Positions 1 through 7,869 of a stretch of DNA of 64,000 nucleotides are shown here, one piece after another (position 1 is the first letter of the stretch; each line of letters starts with the position of its first letter). The position numbers were made by a program, and so were the translations under genes. Below the pieces are notes generated by a model. The model saw only the letters and a list, made by a program, of their open reading frames with translations, made no database searches and was not told the DNA's origin. Source of the DNA: Streptomyces sp. Y2F8-2 (GTDB lineage Bacteria; Actinomycetota; Actinomycetes; Streptomycetales; Streptomycetaceae); NCBI RefSeq assembly GCF_014905555.1, contig NZ_BNGS01000006.1, positions 310,001-374,000 on the forward strand, written 5' to 3'.

Positions 1-30
1 CTGCTGTTCCACAAGGGGCGGTTCCTCTAG
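1..30 (+). CDS. 3' end of an unidentified CDS
   Basis: An open frame enters from the left edge, reads LLFHKGRFL and stops at TAG (28-30). The stop lies inside the first arm of a good hairpin (17-53), as expected for a gene end. Nine residues are too few to assign a family. It converges on the MFS gene that starts beyond it on the other strand. Only the position of the stop and the terminator support it. Confidence 0.4.
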   Translation: MLFHKGRFL

Positions 31-53
31 GGCCACGCCCCGGAGGAACCGCC
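17..53. terminator. Bidirectional hairpin terminator
   Basis: Perfect 11-bp inverted repeat: arm 17-27 (GGCGGTTCCTC) and arm 43-53, with a 15-nt loop. It sits between the stop of the incoming plus-strand frame (30) and the stop of the minus-strand MFS gene (61), so it can end both transcripts. Confidence 0.6.
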
Positions 54-60
54 GGCCGGG

Positions 61-1365
61 TCAGGCCAGTGCCGGTGCTCCCGCCGGGCGGCGCCGGATC
101 ACCAGGGCCATCAGGGCCGCCGCCGCGCACAGCGCCCCCGCCGCGTACCAGACCACGTCGTAGGAGCCGAAGGTGTCCCGGGCCACGCCGCCGAGGAAGG
201 CGACCAGGGCCGCGCCGACCTGGTGGGAGGCGAGGACCCAGCCGAAGACGATGGCGCTGTCCTCGCCGTACTGCTCCCGGCACAGCGCCAGCGTGGGCGG
301 GACCGTGGCGACCCAGTCCAGGCCGTAGAAGACGATGAAGAAGATCATCGGCGGATGGACGGACGGGGCCAGCAGCATGGGCAGGAACAGCAGCGAGGTG
401 CCGCGCAGGGCGTAGTACACGGCGAGCAGGCGGCGCGGCTCGAAGCGGTCCGTGAACCAGCCGGAGGCGATCGTGCCCACCACGTCGAAGACGCCGATGA
501 CCGCGAGCAGCGAGGCCGCCGCCGTGATCGGCATGCCGTGGTCGTGGGCCGCCGGGACGAAGTGGGTCTGGATCAGGCCGTTGGTGGAGGCGCCACAGAT
601 CGCGAAGGTGCCGGCCAGCAGCCAGAACGGGCCCGTGCGCACCGCCGAGAACAGCACGGTGACGGCGCGGCGGGCGGCGCCCCGCGCAGGCTCCGGCTTC
701 GGTACGAACTCCTCGGCGCCGTACGGCTTCTGACCCACGTCCGCCGGGTGGTCGCGCAGCAGCAGCCAGACGAAGGGGACGACCGCGAGGGCGGCCAGGG
801 CCACCGTCACCGCGGCCGGGCGCCAGCCGTGGCGCTCCACCATCCAGGACAGCAGGGGCAGGAAGATCAGCTGCCCGGAGGCCGAGCCCGCGGTGAGGAT
901 GCCGCTCACCAGGCCGCGCCGCGTGGTGAACCAGCGGTTGGTGACCGTCGCCGCGAAGGCCAGCGCCATCGAGCCGGAGCCCAGGCCCACCAGCAGACCC
1001 CAGCACAGCAGGAGCTGCCAGGGCGCCGTCATCCACACGGTCGCGCCCGAGCCGAGTGCGATCACCACGAGGGCGACGGCGACCACCCTGCGGATGCCGA
1101 AGCGGTCCATCAGGGCGGCGGCGAAGGGGGCGGTCAGGCCGTACAGCGCGAGGTTGATCGACACCGCCGCGCCGATCGTGCCGCGCGACCAGTGGAACTC
1201 CTGGTGCAGCGGGTCGATCAACAGGCCCGGCAGCGAACGGAATGCCGCGGCGCCGATGATCGTCACGAAGGTGACGGCGGCGACGAACCAGGCGCGGTGG
1301 ATGCGGGTCGTCCGGGTCGGTCGTGGTTCCTCGACAGTGGGTGCGGTGGCGGTTGTCTGGGTCAC
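61..1365 (-). CDS. MFS transporter, oxalate/formate antiporter-like
   Basis: 434 aa, 12 predicted membrane helices, inner membrane. The loop after helix 2 carries an MFS motif A-like sequence (MDRFGIRR, around residues 86-93). The N-terminal half (WSRGTIGAA, GLGSGSMALAF, NRWFTTRRGLVSG) resembles the OFA/monocarboxylate branch, so a small organic acid substrate is a reasonable guess but is not shown by the sequence. The start is GTG at 1363-1365; the ATG just upstream (1368-1370) is followed in frame by TGA. It is divergent from a GlxA-type regulator with a 71-bp gap, suggesting local control by that regulator. The middle loop is long and basic. Confidence 0.85.
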   Translation of the reverse strand: MTQTTATAPTVEEPRPTRTTRIHRAWFVAAVTFVTIIGAAAFRSLPGLLIDPLHQEFHWSRGTIGAAVSINLALYGLTAPFAAALMDRFGIRRVVAVALVVIALGSGATVWMTAPWQLLLCWGLLVGLGSGSMALAFAATVTNRWFTTRRGLVSGILTAGSASGQLIFLPLLSWMVERHGWRPAAVTVALAALAVVPFVWLLLRDHPADVGQKPYGAEEFVPKPEPARGAARRAVTVLFSAVRTGPFWLLAGTFAICGASTNGLIQTHFVPAAHDHGMPITAAASLLAVIGVFDVVGTIASGWFTDRFEPRRLLAVYYALRGTSLLFLPMLLAPSVHPPMIFFIVFYGLDWVATVPPTLALCREQYGEDSAIVFGWVLASHQVGAALVAFLGGVARDTFGSYDVVWYAAGALCAAAALMALVIRRRPAGAPALA

Positions 1366-1424
1366 GTCATAGATCTTCGGGCCTGGGTCCTTCCGAATCG
1401 AGTGGCCCGAGGGACAGCATTCGC

Positions 1425-1436
1425 TAGGATCAGGCC
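1425..1436 (+). promoter_or_regulatory. -10 box of a leaderless promoter
   Basis: TAGGAT at 1425-1430 lies exactly 6 nt before the ATG at 1437, which puts the transcription start on or next to the A of the start codon. No ribosome-binding site precedes the ATG. No clear -35 is seen at the 17-18 bp position. This is a common arrangement for leaderless Streptomyces genes. Confidence 0.5.
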
Positions 1437-2447
1437 ATGACCCGTGAGCCCACGTTCCGGCCGCACCGCGTCGTCGTCCTCGCCCTCGACGGGCTGCTCC
1501 CCTTCGAACTGGGCATCCCGCACCGGATCTTCGGGCGTCCCAAGGACGCCGAGGGCCGGCACCTGTACGAGGTCGTCACCTGCTCGGTCCGGCCACCGGG
1601 CCCGGTCGAGACGGACGCCGACTTCTCCATCCACGTCGAGAACGGCCCGGAGGCCCTGGCCACCGCCGACACCGTGATCGTCCCGGCGTCCTACGAGCTG
1701 GGCCCGGTCTTCGAAGAGGGCGTGCTGACCGACGAGCTGGCCGCCGCGCTCGCCCGTATCCGGCCCGGCACCCGGCTCGCCTCCATCTGCACCGGCGTCT
1801 ACGTCTTCGCAGCCGCAGGCCTTCTCGACGGGCGCCCCGCCACCACGCACTGGGCCGAGGCCGCGCACTTGCAGCGGCTCTTCCCCCGGATCAAGGTCGA
1901 TCCGGACGTCCTGTTCATCGACGACGGCGACATCCTGACCTCCGCGGGCGTCGCGGCCGGGATCGACCTGTGCCTGCACATGGTGCGCCGCGACCACGGC
2001 AGCGCCGTGGCCAACGAGGTGGCCCGCCGCACGGTCGTCCCGCCGCACCGCGACGGCGGCCAGGCCCAGTACATCCACCGCCCGGTCCCCGAGCCGCAGC
2101 TGGCGACCACCACCGCCGCCCGCGCCTGGGCGCTCGGCCGCCTCCACGAACCGATCCAGCTGCGCGACATGGCGGAGCAGGAAGCCATGTCCGTACGCAC
2201 CTTCACACGCCGCTTCCGCGAGGAGGTCGGCATGAGCCCGGGCCAGTGGCTCACCCAGCAGCGCGTCGAACGGGCCCGCCATCTGCTGGAGTCCACCGAC
2301 CTGTCGATGGACCAGGTGGCGCGGGACGCCGGTTTCGGCACCGCCCAGTCGATGCGCCAGCACCTCCAGGCGGCCCTCGGCGTCACGCCCACCACGTACC
2401 GGCGGACCTTCCGCACGGGGTCCGCCGACCCGGCCGTCACTCCCTAG
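1437..2447 (+). CDS. GlxA-family AraC-type transcriptional regulator
   Basis: 336 aa. Residues about 10-185 form a DJ-1/PfpI (class I amidotransferase-like) domain with the conserved cysteine Cys118 in SICTGVY. Residues about 230-328 are an AraC/XylS double helix-turn-helix with typical signatures (MSVRTFTRRFREEVGMSP; LDSMDQVA-type second helix, GFGTAQSMRQHL). The family senses an unknown ligand through the PfpI domain and activates or represses nearby genes. It starts without a leader (-10 at 1425) and diverges from the MFS transporter, which is its most likely target. It ends 34 bp before the convergent alcohol dehydrogenase gene. Family is clear; ligand unknown. Confidence 0.9.
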   Translation: MTREPTFRPHRVVVLALDGLLPFELGIPHRIFGRPKDAEGRHLYEVVTCSVRPPGPVETDADFSIHVENGPEALATADTVIVPASYELGPVFEEGVLTDELAAALARIRPGTRLASICTGVYVFAAAGLLDGRPATTHWAEAAHLQRLFPRIKVDPDVLFIDDGDILTSAGVAAGIDLCLHMVRRDHGSAVANEVARRTVVPPHRDGGQAQYIHRPVPEPQLATTTAARAWALGRLHEPIQLRDMAEQEAMSVRTFTRRFREEVGMSPGQWLTQQRVERARHLLESTDLSMDQVARDAGFGTAQSMRQHLQAALGVTPTTYRRTFRTGSADPAVTP

Positions 2448-2481
2448 TGCCGCGGCAGGCTCACCGGGCGGGCGGGCCGGG

Positions 2482-3531
2482 TCAGAACGTCAGCACCGCC
2501 CTCGCCACCCGCCCCGCGTGCGCGTCCGCGGCCGCCTTCTCGTAGTCCTCCACCGGGTAGGTCGCCGTCACCAACTCGTCCAGCAGCAGGCGGCCTTCGC
2601 GGTACATCCGGGCGTAGCGCGCGATGTCCCGCTGGGGACGGGAGGAGCCGTAGCGGCAGCCCAGGACGGCCTTGTCCAGGTACATCGACGAGACCAGGAA
2701 CGACGCCTCGGCCGTCGCCGGCGGGACGCCGAGGAGCACCGCCTGTCCATGGCGGTCCAGGGCGTCGACGGCCGCGCGGATCAGCTCCACCCGGCCCACG
2801 CACTCGAACGCGTGATCGGCGCCGGTGGGGAGGACGTCCTTCACGTCGTCCGTCGAGGTCAGGAAGTCGGTCGCGCCGAACCGGCGGGCCACCGCCTCCT
2901 TCGCCGGGTTGGCGTCCACTGCCACGATCCGTGAGGCGCCCGCGATCCGCGCGCCCTGGAGGACGTTGAGGCCGATTCCGCCCGTTCCGATGACGAGGAC
3001 CGTGTCGCCCTGGTCGACCCGGGCACGGTTCAGTACGGCGCCCACCCCGGTCAGGACTCCGCAGCCGATCAGGGCCGCCGACGGCAGCGGGATGTCCCTG
3101 GGGACGCGGACCGCCTGGACGGCCTTGACGACCGTACGTTCGGCGAAGGCGGAGGTGGAGGCGAACTGGTACACCGGCCCGCCGCCCCGCGTGAACGGGC
3201 GGCCGGGGCGGCCGATCGCCTGCCGGCACATGGTCGGGCGACCGCGGTCGCAGTCCGCGCACGTCCCGCAGTTGGCCAGGGTGGAGAGCGCCACGTGGTC
3301 ACCGGGTGCGACATGGGTGACGCCCGCGCCGACCGCTTCCACCACACCGGCGCCCTCATGGCCGAGCACCACGGGAACGGGGAAGGGGATGGTCCCGTCG
3401 ACCACGGAGAGGTCGCTGTGGCACAGCCCCGCCGCGCAGATCGCCACTTGGACCTCGCCGGGACCCGGGTCCCGGACCTCCAGGTCGTCCACGACCTGGC
3501 TCTGGGTGCCGTCGTAGAGCACGCCTCGCAT
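2482..3531 (-). CDS. Zinc-dependent alcohol dehydrogenase (MDR superfamily)
   Basis: 349 aa. Catalytic zinc ligands are visible: Cys37 (GLCHSD) and His58-Glu59 (GHEGAG), plus a later Cys in GCGVLTG. The structural zinc site has the C-x2-C-x2-C-x7-C spacing at Cys88, 91, 94 and 102. The Rossmann motif is GTGGIGLNV near residue 165. The enzyme oxidises a primary or secondary alcohol with NAD(P)+. It starts 10 bp after the stop of the acyl-CoA dehydrogenase upstream on the same strand, with an RBS (GAGGGGG) just before the ATG, so the two form an operon. In this cluster a hydroxyacyl-CoA or alcohol intermediate is the likely substrate, by inference. Confidence 0.9.
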   Translation of the reverse strand: MRGVLYDGTQSQVVDDLEVRDPGPGEVQVAICAAGLCHSDLSVVDGTIPFPVPVVLGHEGAGVVEAVGAGVTHVAPGDHVALSTLANCGTCADCDRGRPTMCRQAIGRPGRPFTRGGGPVYQFASTSAFAERTVVKAVQAVRVPRDIPLPSAALIGCGVLTGVGAVLNRARVDQGDTVLVIGTGGIGLNVLQGARIAGASRIVAVDANPAKEAVARRFGATDFLTSTDDVKDVLPTGADHAFECVGRVELIRAAVDALDRHGQAVLLGVPPATAEASFLVSSMYLDKAVLGCRYGSSRPQRDIARYARMYREGRLLLDELVTATYPVEDYEKAAADAHAGRVARAVLTF

Positions 3532-3541
3532 CGCAACCCCC

Positions 3542-4702
3542 TCAACCCTTGGTTCCCCTGGGTTCCTTCGGCAGGCCGAGCACGCGCTCGGCGATGATCG
3601 TGCGCTGGATCTCGTCGGAGCCGCCGTAGATGGTGTCGGCCCGGCTGAACAGGAACAGGTGCTGGAGCGGGTCCAGCTCGTACGGTGCCGTGGGCGACCA
3701 GTCGGCGGGGCCTGCCGCGCCTGCCGCGCCCCTGACCTGCATCGCGAGTTCGCCCAGGCGCTGGTGCCAGTGGGCCCACAGCAGTTTGGCCACGCTGGGC
3801 GCGGCCGGGTCCGTCGTGTCGCCGAGGGTGCGCAGGGCGTTCCAGCGCATCGTGCGCAGTTCGGCCCACTGGGTGACCAGGCGGTCGCGCAGGACGGGGT
3901 CCTCCGCCGCGCCGGTGGCCAAGGCCGTGCGGACGACCTCGGCGAGTTCGTTCGCGAAGCCGATCTGCTGGGCGAGGGTGGAGACGCCGCGTTCGAAGCC
4001 GAGCAGGCTCATCGCCACGCGCCAGCCGTTGCCCTCGCCGCCGACGACGTGTTCGGCGCGGGCCGTCGCCCCGTCGAAGAACACCTCGTTGAACTCGCTG
4101 GTTCCGGTGAGCTGGCGGATGGGGCGGACCTCGATACGGCCGGGCTGGTCCATCGGGACGAGGAGGAACGTCAGGCCGTGGTGGCGGTGGGAGGTGGGGT
4201 CGGTGCGGGCGAGGACGAAGCACCAGTCCGCCTCGTGGGCGAGGGAGGTCCAGGTCTTCTGGCCGGTGACGCGGTACGAGGTGGGGGTGTCGCGTACGGC
4301 GGCGGTGCGCAGGCCCGCCAGGTCGGAACCGGCGCCGGGTTCGCTGTAGCCCTGGCACCAGAGTTCGTCGCCCCGGGCTATGGGCGGCAGGAAGCGGGCC
4401 TTCTGGGCCTGGGTGCCGTGGGTGAGGAGGGTGGGGGCGAGGAGGTTCTCCCCTATGTGGCCGGAGCGGGGTGGTGCCTGGGAGCGGGCGTACTCCTCCG
4501 CCCAGACGACCTGTTGGGTGAGGGTGGCGCGGCGGTTGCCGTAGCCGTCCTCGGGCCAGGACAGGCCGATCCAGCCGGCTCGGCCGAGGGTGCGTTCCCA
4601 GGATCGGCGGGTGTGGGTGTGGGGGGTGCCGAGGTGGGCTTCCAGCCAGGTGCGGGCCTGTGCACGGAACGCCTCGTCCTGCGGGTCGGGCTCGAAGTCC
4701 AT
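3542..4702 (-). CDS. Acyl-CoA dehydrogenase
   Basis: 386 aa, close to the usual 380-400 of the family. N-terminal helical domain, then the flavin/substrate signature WCQGYSEPGAGSDLAGL and WTSLAHEADWC in the middle beta domain, then the C-terminal helical domain ending in YGGSDEIQRTIIAERVLGLP, which contacts FAD across the dimer. It introduces an alpha-beta double bond into an acyl-CoA and passes electrons to ETF. The ATG at 4700-4702 (MDFEPDPQDE) is chosen because this is where family similarity begins; the longer open frame upstream runs into a dispersed repeat. First gene of a two-gene operon with the alcohol dehydrogenase. Paralogue of the 9240-10373 gene. Confidence 0.9.
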   Translation of the reverse strand: MDFEPDPQDEAFRAQARTWLEAHLGTPHTHTRRSWERTLGRAGWIGLSWPEDGYGNRRATLTQQVVWAEEYARSQAPPRSGHIGENLLAPTLLTHGTQAQKARFLPPIARGDELWCQGYSEPGAGSDLAGLRTAAVRDTPTSYRVTGQKTWTSLAHEADWCFVLARTDPTSHRHHGLTFLLVPMDQPGRIEVRPIRQLTGTSEFNEVFFDGATARAEHVVGGEGNGWRVAMSLLGFERGVSTLAQQIGFANELAEVVRTALATGAAEDPVLRDRLVTQWAELRTMRWNALRTLGDTTDPAAPSVAKLLWAHWHQRLGELAMQVRGAAGAAGPADWSPTAPYELDPLQHLFLFSRADTIYGGSDEIQRTIIAERVLGLPKEPRGTKG

Positions 4703-4755
4703 GGTTCCGCCTTGTGTCGTCTGCCGGTGCTCTGTGGTGCGGGCCGGAGGGTTTC

Positions 4756-4839
4756 TCGCCCCCGCCGCCCCTCCCCGTCCCGTCCCTGGGGGCTGCGCCC
4801 CCAGACCCCCGCTTCGGCCTGACGGCCTCGTCCTCGAAC
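4756..4839. repeat. 84-bp dispersed repeat, copy A
   Basis: Matches 55320-55403 at 83 of 84 positions (difference: CCCCTCCCCG here, CCCCTACCCG there). It contains the hairpin TGGGGGCTGCGCCCCCA (4787-4803) followed by a C-rich segment and the stretch GACCCCCGCTTCGGCCTGA. From memory this is a widespread extragenic repeat type in Streptomyces chromosomes, often at gene ends, where the hairpin may terminate transcription. Confidence 0.8.
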
Positions 4840-4849
4840 TCCCCCCGCC

Positions 4850-4896
4850 ATAAGGGACGCGAGGAACTGCGCGACCAGCCACAACGAACCCGTGGC
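4850..4896. repeat. Degenerate Streptomyces extragenic repeat
   Basis: The sequence around GGAACTGCGCGACCAGCCAC matches, from memory, the core of a very common Streptomyces intergenic element that normally follows a GGGGCGCGGGG hairpin. Here the hairpin part is degenerate (AAGGGACGCGAGG), so it is probably an old copy. Confidence 0.5.
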
Positions 4897-4936
4897 CGCC
4901 AACACACCCGCAACCCCGAGCGCTACCGCGCCCCGC

Positions 4937-5011
4937 GCAAACCCAGCCCGAACGGCACCACGCAAACCCAGCCCGAGCGCCACCGCGCAAACCCAGCCCG
5001 AACGGCACCGC
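4937..5011. repeat. Three 25-bp tandem repeats
   Basis: The motif GCAAACCCAGCCCGA recurs at 4937, 4962 and 4987, an exact 25-bp period with a few substitutions between units. It lies directly downstream of the SDR stop codon. Function unknown. Confidence 0.75.
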
Positions 5012-5015
5012 AGGC

Positions 5016-5915
5016 TCAGCGGCCGCGGCGGGCCGCCCTCTCCATCGCCTCCACCTGCTCCAGTAGCGGCATCGGGTCCGTCCCCACCGTTCCCGGCAGG
5101 AAGTCCGCGATCCTCTCCGGGGTCCACGCGCCCTCCGCGTACGCCGCCCTCAGCTCCCTCGGCTGTGCCCAGACCGCCAGTTTCGGGCCCGCGATCGTGT
5201 ACACCTGGCCCGTGACGCCCTCCTCCTTCGCGCGGTCGGACAGGAGGTAGACCACCAGCGCCGCCACGTCCTCGGGGTCGCCGATCTCCTTGAGTTCCAT
5301 GGGGACGTTCGCCGACATGCGGGTCCGGGCCACCGGGGCCACCGCGTTCGCCGTCACCCCGTACTTGTGCAGGCCCAGGGCCGCGCTGCGCACCAGCGAG
5401 ATGATGCCGCCCTTCGCCGCGCTGTAGTTGGCCTGCGACACCGAGCCCTGGTGGTTGCCGCTCGTGAAACCGATCAGCGTGCCCGAGCGCTGCTGCCGCA
5501 TCACCGCCGACGCCGCGCGGAACACCGTGAACGTGCCCTTGAGGTGTGTGGCGAGCACCGGGTCCCACTCCTGCTCGGTCATGTTGAACAGCATCCGTTC
5601 GCGCAGGATGCCCGCCACGCACACCACCCCGTCCAGGCGGCCGTACGCCGCGAGCGCCCGGTCCACCACCCGCTGCCCGCCCGCCATGGTCGAGATGTCG
5701 TCGGCGACCGCGACGGCCTCCCCGCCCGCCGCCTCGATCTCCTTGACCACGGCGTCGGCGATCTCGCTCGTGGGCGAGGCGCCGTCCACCGAGACCCCGT
5801 AGTCGTTGACGACGACCCGCGCCCCCTCCGCCGCTGCGGCCAGCGCCACCGCCCGTCCGATGCCCCGGCCCCCGCCCGTCACCGCGACGACCTTGCCCGC
5901 CAGGAAGTTCGCCAT
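5016..5915 (-). CDS. SDR-family short-chain dehydrogenase
   Basis: 299 aa. Cofactor loop TGGGRGIG at residues 13-20; catalytic Ser152, Tyr164 and Lys168 in the YSAAK motif. The sequence NDYGVSVDG after the second strand resembles the 3-hydroxyacyl-CoA dehydrogenase domain of peroxisomal multifunctional enzyme-2-like SDRs, so oxidation of a 3-hydroxyacyl-CoA is the best guess. The C-terminal extension of about 50 residues beyond the SDR core is typical of that branch. Divergent from the cyclase-family gene across 110 bp with two copies of a TetR-type operator (5948-5962, 5981-5995), so both genes are probably regulated together. Confidence 0.9.
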   Translation of the reverse strand: MANFLAGKVVAVTGGGRGIGRAVALAAAAEGARVVVNDYGVSVDGASPTSEIADAVVKEIEAAGGEAVAVADDISTMAGGQRVVDRALAAYGRLDGVVCVAGILRERMLFNMTEQEWDPVLATHLKGTFTVFRAASAVMRQQRSGTLIGFTSGNHQGSVSQANYSAAKGGIISLVRSAALGLHKYGVTANAVAPVARTRMSANVPMELKEIGDPEDVAALVVYLLSDRAKEEGVTGQVYTIAGPKLAVWAQPRELRAAYAEGAWTPERIADFLPGTVGTDPMPLLEQVEAMERAARRGR

Positions 5916-5947
5916 GCTCAGCCCCTCCCCTTGCCCTTCCGGAGTTT

Positions 5948-5962
5948 CTGACGGTTCGTTAG
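5948..5962. promoter_or_regulatory. TetR-type operator, copy 1
   Basis: CTGACGGTTCGTTAG agrees at 12 of 15 positions with the perfect palindrome at 11639-11653. It lies in the divergent promoter region of the SDR and cyclase genes. Confidence 0.5.
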
Positions 5963-5980
5963 ATTCTCTCGCAGTCGGAT

Positions 5981-5995
5981 TTTACGGGTCGTCAG
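5981..5995. promoter_or_regulatory. TetR-type operator, copy 2
   Basis: TTTACGGGTCGTCAG agrees at 12 of 15 positions with the palindrome at 11639-11653; its right half-site TCGTCAG is perfect. Centre-to-centre distance to copy 1 is 33 bp, about three helical turns. Confidence 0.5.
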
Positions 5996-6025
5996 ATACT
6001 CCGAGACAAGCCCCCGGGAGGGCCG

Positions 6026-6952
6026 ATGTCACTGCCCGGCGAGTTCCATGAGATCGCGAAGCGCGTGAACAACTGGGGGCGCTGGGGCCCGGAGGACGAG
6101 ATCGGCACGCTGAACCTCGTCACCGACCAGGTGGTACGCGAGGCCGTGACCTGTGTGCGCAGTGGGCGGCGGATACCGCTCGCCCTTCCGCTCCAACAGG
6201 ACGGAGTGCAGACCGGCGTCATCCCGGGGCGGGTCAATCCGCTGCACGTGATGGTGCAGATCAACCAGGAGATCTTCGGCCCGGGCACGGTGGCGTGCAG
6301 CGACGACGCCGTGACCATGGGCCTCCAGGCGGCCACGCACTGGGACGCGCTCCCGCACGTATCGCACTCCGGGAAGCTCTACAACGGCCGTCCGGCCGGC
6401 ACGGTGACAGCCCACGGCGGCGCCGCGTTCAGCGGGATCGACAAGACGCGGCACATCGTCTCCCGGGGGGTGCTCCTGGACATCCCCCGGGCGCTCGGCC
6501 GGGAGCGGCTCGAGGGTTCGTACGCGGTCACGCCGGAGGATCTGGACGCGGCCGAGGAGTTCGCCGGTACGCGGGTGCGGGCGGGTGACATCGTCCTCGT
6601 GCGGACCGGGCAGATCCGCACCTATCTCTCGGGCGGCACACAGGCCTACGGGTATCCCTCGCCGGGGCTGTCGGTGCGGACCCCGGAGTGGTTCCACGCG
6701 CACGATGTGGCGGCCGTCGCGAACGACACGCTCACCTTCGAGGTCTTTCCCCCCGAGATCGAGGATCTGTGGCTGCCCGTGCACGCCCTCCACCTCGTGG
6801 AGATGGGGATGCCGCAGGGGCAGAACTGGAACCTCGAGGAGTTGTCCACAGCCTGTGGACAAGAGGGGCGCTACGCCTTCCTGCTGTCCGCGACACCCGA
6901 ACCGTTCGTCGGCGGTACGGGAAGCCCCGTGGCACCCGTGGCCGTCCTGTGA
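6026..6952 (+). CDS. Cyclase-family hydrolase (kynurenine formamidase-like fold)
   Basis: 308 aa. The family metal-binding signature appears as THWDALPHVSHSGKLYNG near residues 111-128 (H-x-D-A-x2-H). Members are metal-dependent amidohydrolases or cyclases acting on ring or amide substrates. Here the neighbours are acyl-CoA and dehydrogenase genes, so hydrolysis of a cyclic or lactone-like intermediate is possible but only inferred. The start is ATG 6026, weakly preceded by GGGAGGG. Divergent from the SDR gene, sharing the operator pair. The 3' end contains two inverted DnaA-box-like sequences (6842-6862). Confidence 0.85.
   Translation: MSLPGEFHEIAKRVNNWGRWGPEDEIGTLNLVTDQVVREAVTCVRSGRRIPLALPLQQDGVQTGVIPGRVNPLHVMVQINQEIFGPGTVACSDDAVTMGLQAATHWDALPHVSHSGKLYNGRPAGTVTAHGGAAFSGIDKTRHIVSRGVLLDIPRALGRERLEGSYAVTPEDLDAAEEFAGTRVRAGDIVLVRTGQIRTYLSGGTQAYGYPSPGLSVRTPEWFHAHDVAAVANDTLTFEVFPPEIEDLWLPVHALHLVEMGMPQGQNWNLEELSTACGQEGRYAFLLSATPEPFVGGTGSPVAPVAVL
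6842..6862. promoter_or_regulatory. Pair of inverted DnaA-box sequences inside a CDS
   Basis: TTGTCCACA (6842-6850) and TGTGGACAA (6854-6862) form a perfect 9-bp inverted repeat with a 3-nt centre. TTGTCCACA is the preferred DnaA box of Streptomyces (known from oriC work). It is coding sequence for the last part of the cyclase-family protein, so either a chance consequence of codons or a true DnaA titration site. Confidence 0.45.
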
Positions 6953-6960
6953 GCCGGAGA

Positions 6961-7000
6961 TGCCGAACCGGCCGACGGCGCACCGCCGGCCGGTTCGGCA
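6961..7000 (+). terminator. Strong hairpin terminator
   Basis: Perfect 13-bp inverted repeat, TGCCGAACCGGCC (6961-6973) and its complement (6988-7000), 14-nt loop, starting 8 bp after the cyclase-family stop codon. No U-tract follows, as usual in Streptomyces. Confidence 0.75.
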
Positions 7001-7359
7001 TCTCCGCCCGCCCCCGGACGGTCCCCCCGGGCCGCCCGACCCTGCAAGAGCCGGGGCCGAAGCACGATCCGCACTCGTCGAGGGCTCCCGTCACCCGAGT
7101 CCTCGGCGTCCCCTCACGACGGATCGCCGAACACAAGCGTGATCAACCAGACACACGGCGTCAACAGGCCCTCGGCGATTCCTCACGTATGCCGTTCTTG
7201 TGACGGCGCGTACAGAAGCAGACCCCGGCGCACTCGCCCGCGACCCACTCCAGGCAGCCATGCCCGTACGACCGTCGAGCCGCCCGTGCCCAGGCGCATG
7301 CACCGGCGCCCCGGGCAACCGCCCGGTCCGGTCCGCTCACGCCTCGCCGTAGGGTCCCG
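7001..7359. other. Gene-free stretch downstream of two convergent genes
   Basis: No open frame here has convincing protein character on either strand. Apart from the terminator at its left edge I see no clear repeat or RNA. It separates the convergent cyclase-family and ATP-binding protein genes. Confidence 0.5.
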
Positions 7360-7869
7360 TCACACCACGCCGTACGCGAACCGAGGCGCCGCCTCCACGC
7401 CGCAGGCCGCCACCTCCACGCCGCACACCGTCGCCCCGTCCTCGGCCGGCGTCGCGCAGCGGTCCACCTCGCACCAGATGCGCTTGCCCGCACCCTCGGC
7501 GTCCCAGCCCCAGCGGTCGGCGAGCCCGTCGACCAGCTCCAGGCCGCGCCCCCCGGTCTCCTCGCCCCCCGCGTGCCGGGGCTGCGGCGGGCGGGCGCTG
7601 CGGTCGGCGACCTCCAGACGGACGGTGCCCGCAGGGGCGCCGGAGGGGCCGTCGCATGCGCCGGTCAGCAGCAGGCGCAGCACGGCGGGACAACCGGTGT
7701 GTACCACGGCGTTGGTGACCAGTTCCGAGACGAGCAGGATCAGCGTCTCGGCCAGCGGTTCGTCCGCCGCTATGCCCGACCCGGCAAGGCGCGAGCGCGC
7801 CCACCGCCGGGCCCGACCCACTTCAGCGGGGTCGGGCCGGATCTCCAGCTGCACTTGAAGCACCTGCAC
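7360..7869 (-). CDS. ATP-binding protein, anti-sigma (RsbW/HATPase) type
   Basis: 169 aa. A small stand-alone HATPase_c domain: N box ETLILLVSELVTNAVVHT (residues about 41-58), G1 region VADRSARPPQPR and G2 region GGRGLELVDGLADRWGW. Streptomyces has dozens of such RsbW-like proteins; they bind sigma factors or anti-anti-sigma factors, or act in signalling pairs with XRE/DUF397 proteins. No DUF397 or XRE partner is next to it. Start GTG 7867-7869 directly after an in-frame stop; a second GTG lies 6 nt inside. The 40 C-terminal residues are not conserved in the fold. It interrupts the catabolic cluster and is probably unrelated to it. Confidence 0.8.
   Translation of the reverse strand: MQVLQVQLEIRPDPAEVGRARRWARSRLAGSGIAADEPLAETLILLVSELVTNAVVHTGCPAVLRLLLTGACDGPSGAPAGTVRLEVADRSARPPQPRHAGGEETGGRGLELVDGLADRWGWDAEGAGKRIWCEVDRCATPAEDGATVCGVEVAACGVEAAPRFAYGVV

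Larger units (their letters stand above)
4703..5015. other. Gene-free 313-bp stretch rich in repeats
   Basis: No gene is supported here. It contains an 84-bp dispersed repeat (4756-4839), a second extragenic motif (4850-4896) and three 25-bp direct repeats (4937-5011). It separates the SDR gene from the downstream acyl-CoA dehydrogenase on the same strand and probably contains a terminator for the first and the promoter of the second. Confidence 0.7.

Noticed and set aside
223..1440. 405-codon plus-strand frame over the MFS gene
   Set aside because: Antisense shadow; the minus frame has 12 membrane helices and MFS motifs.
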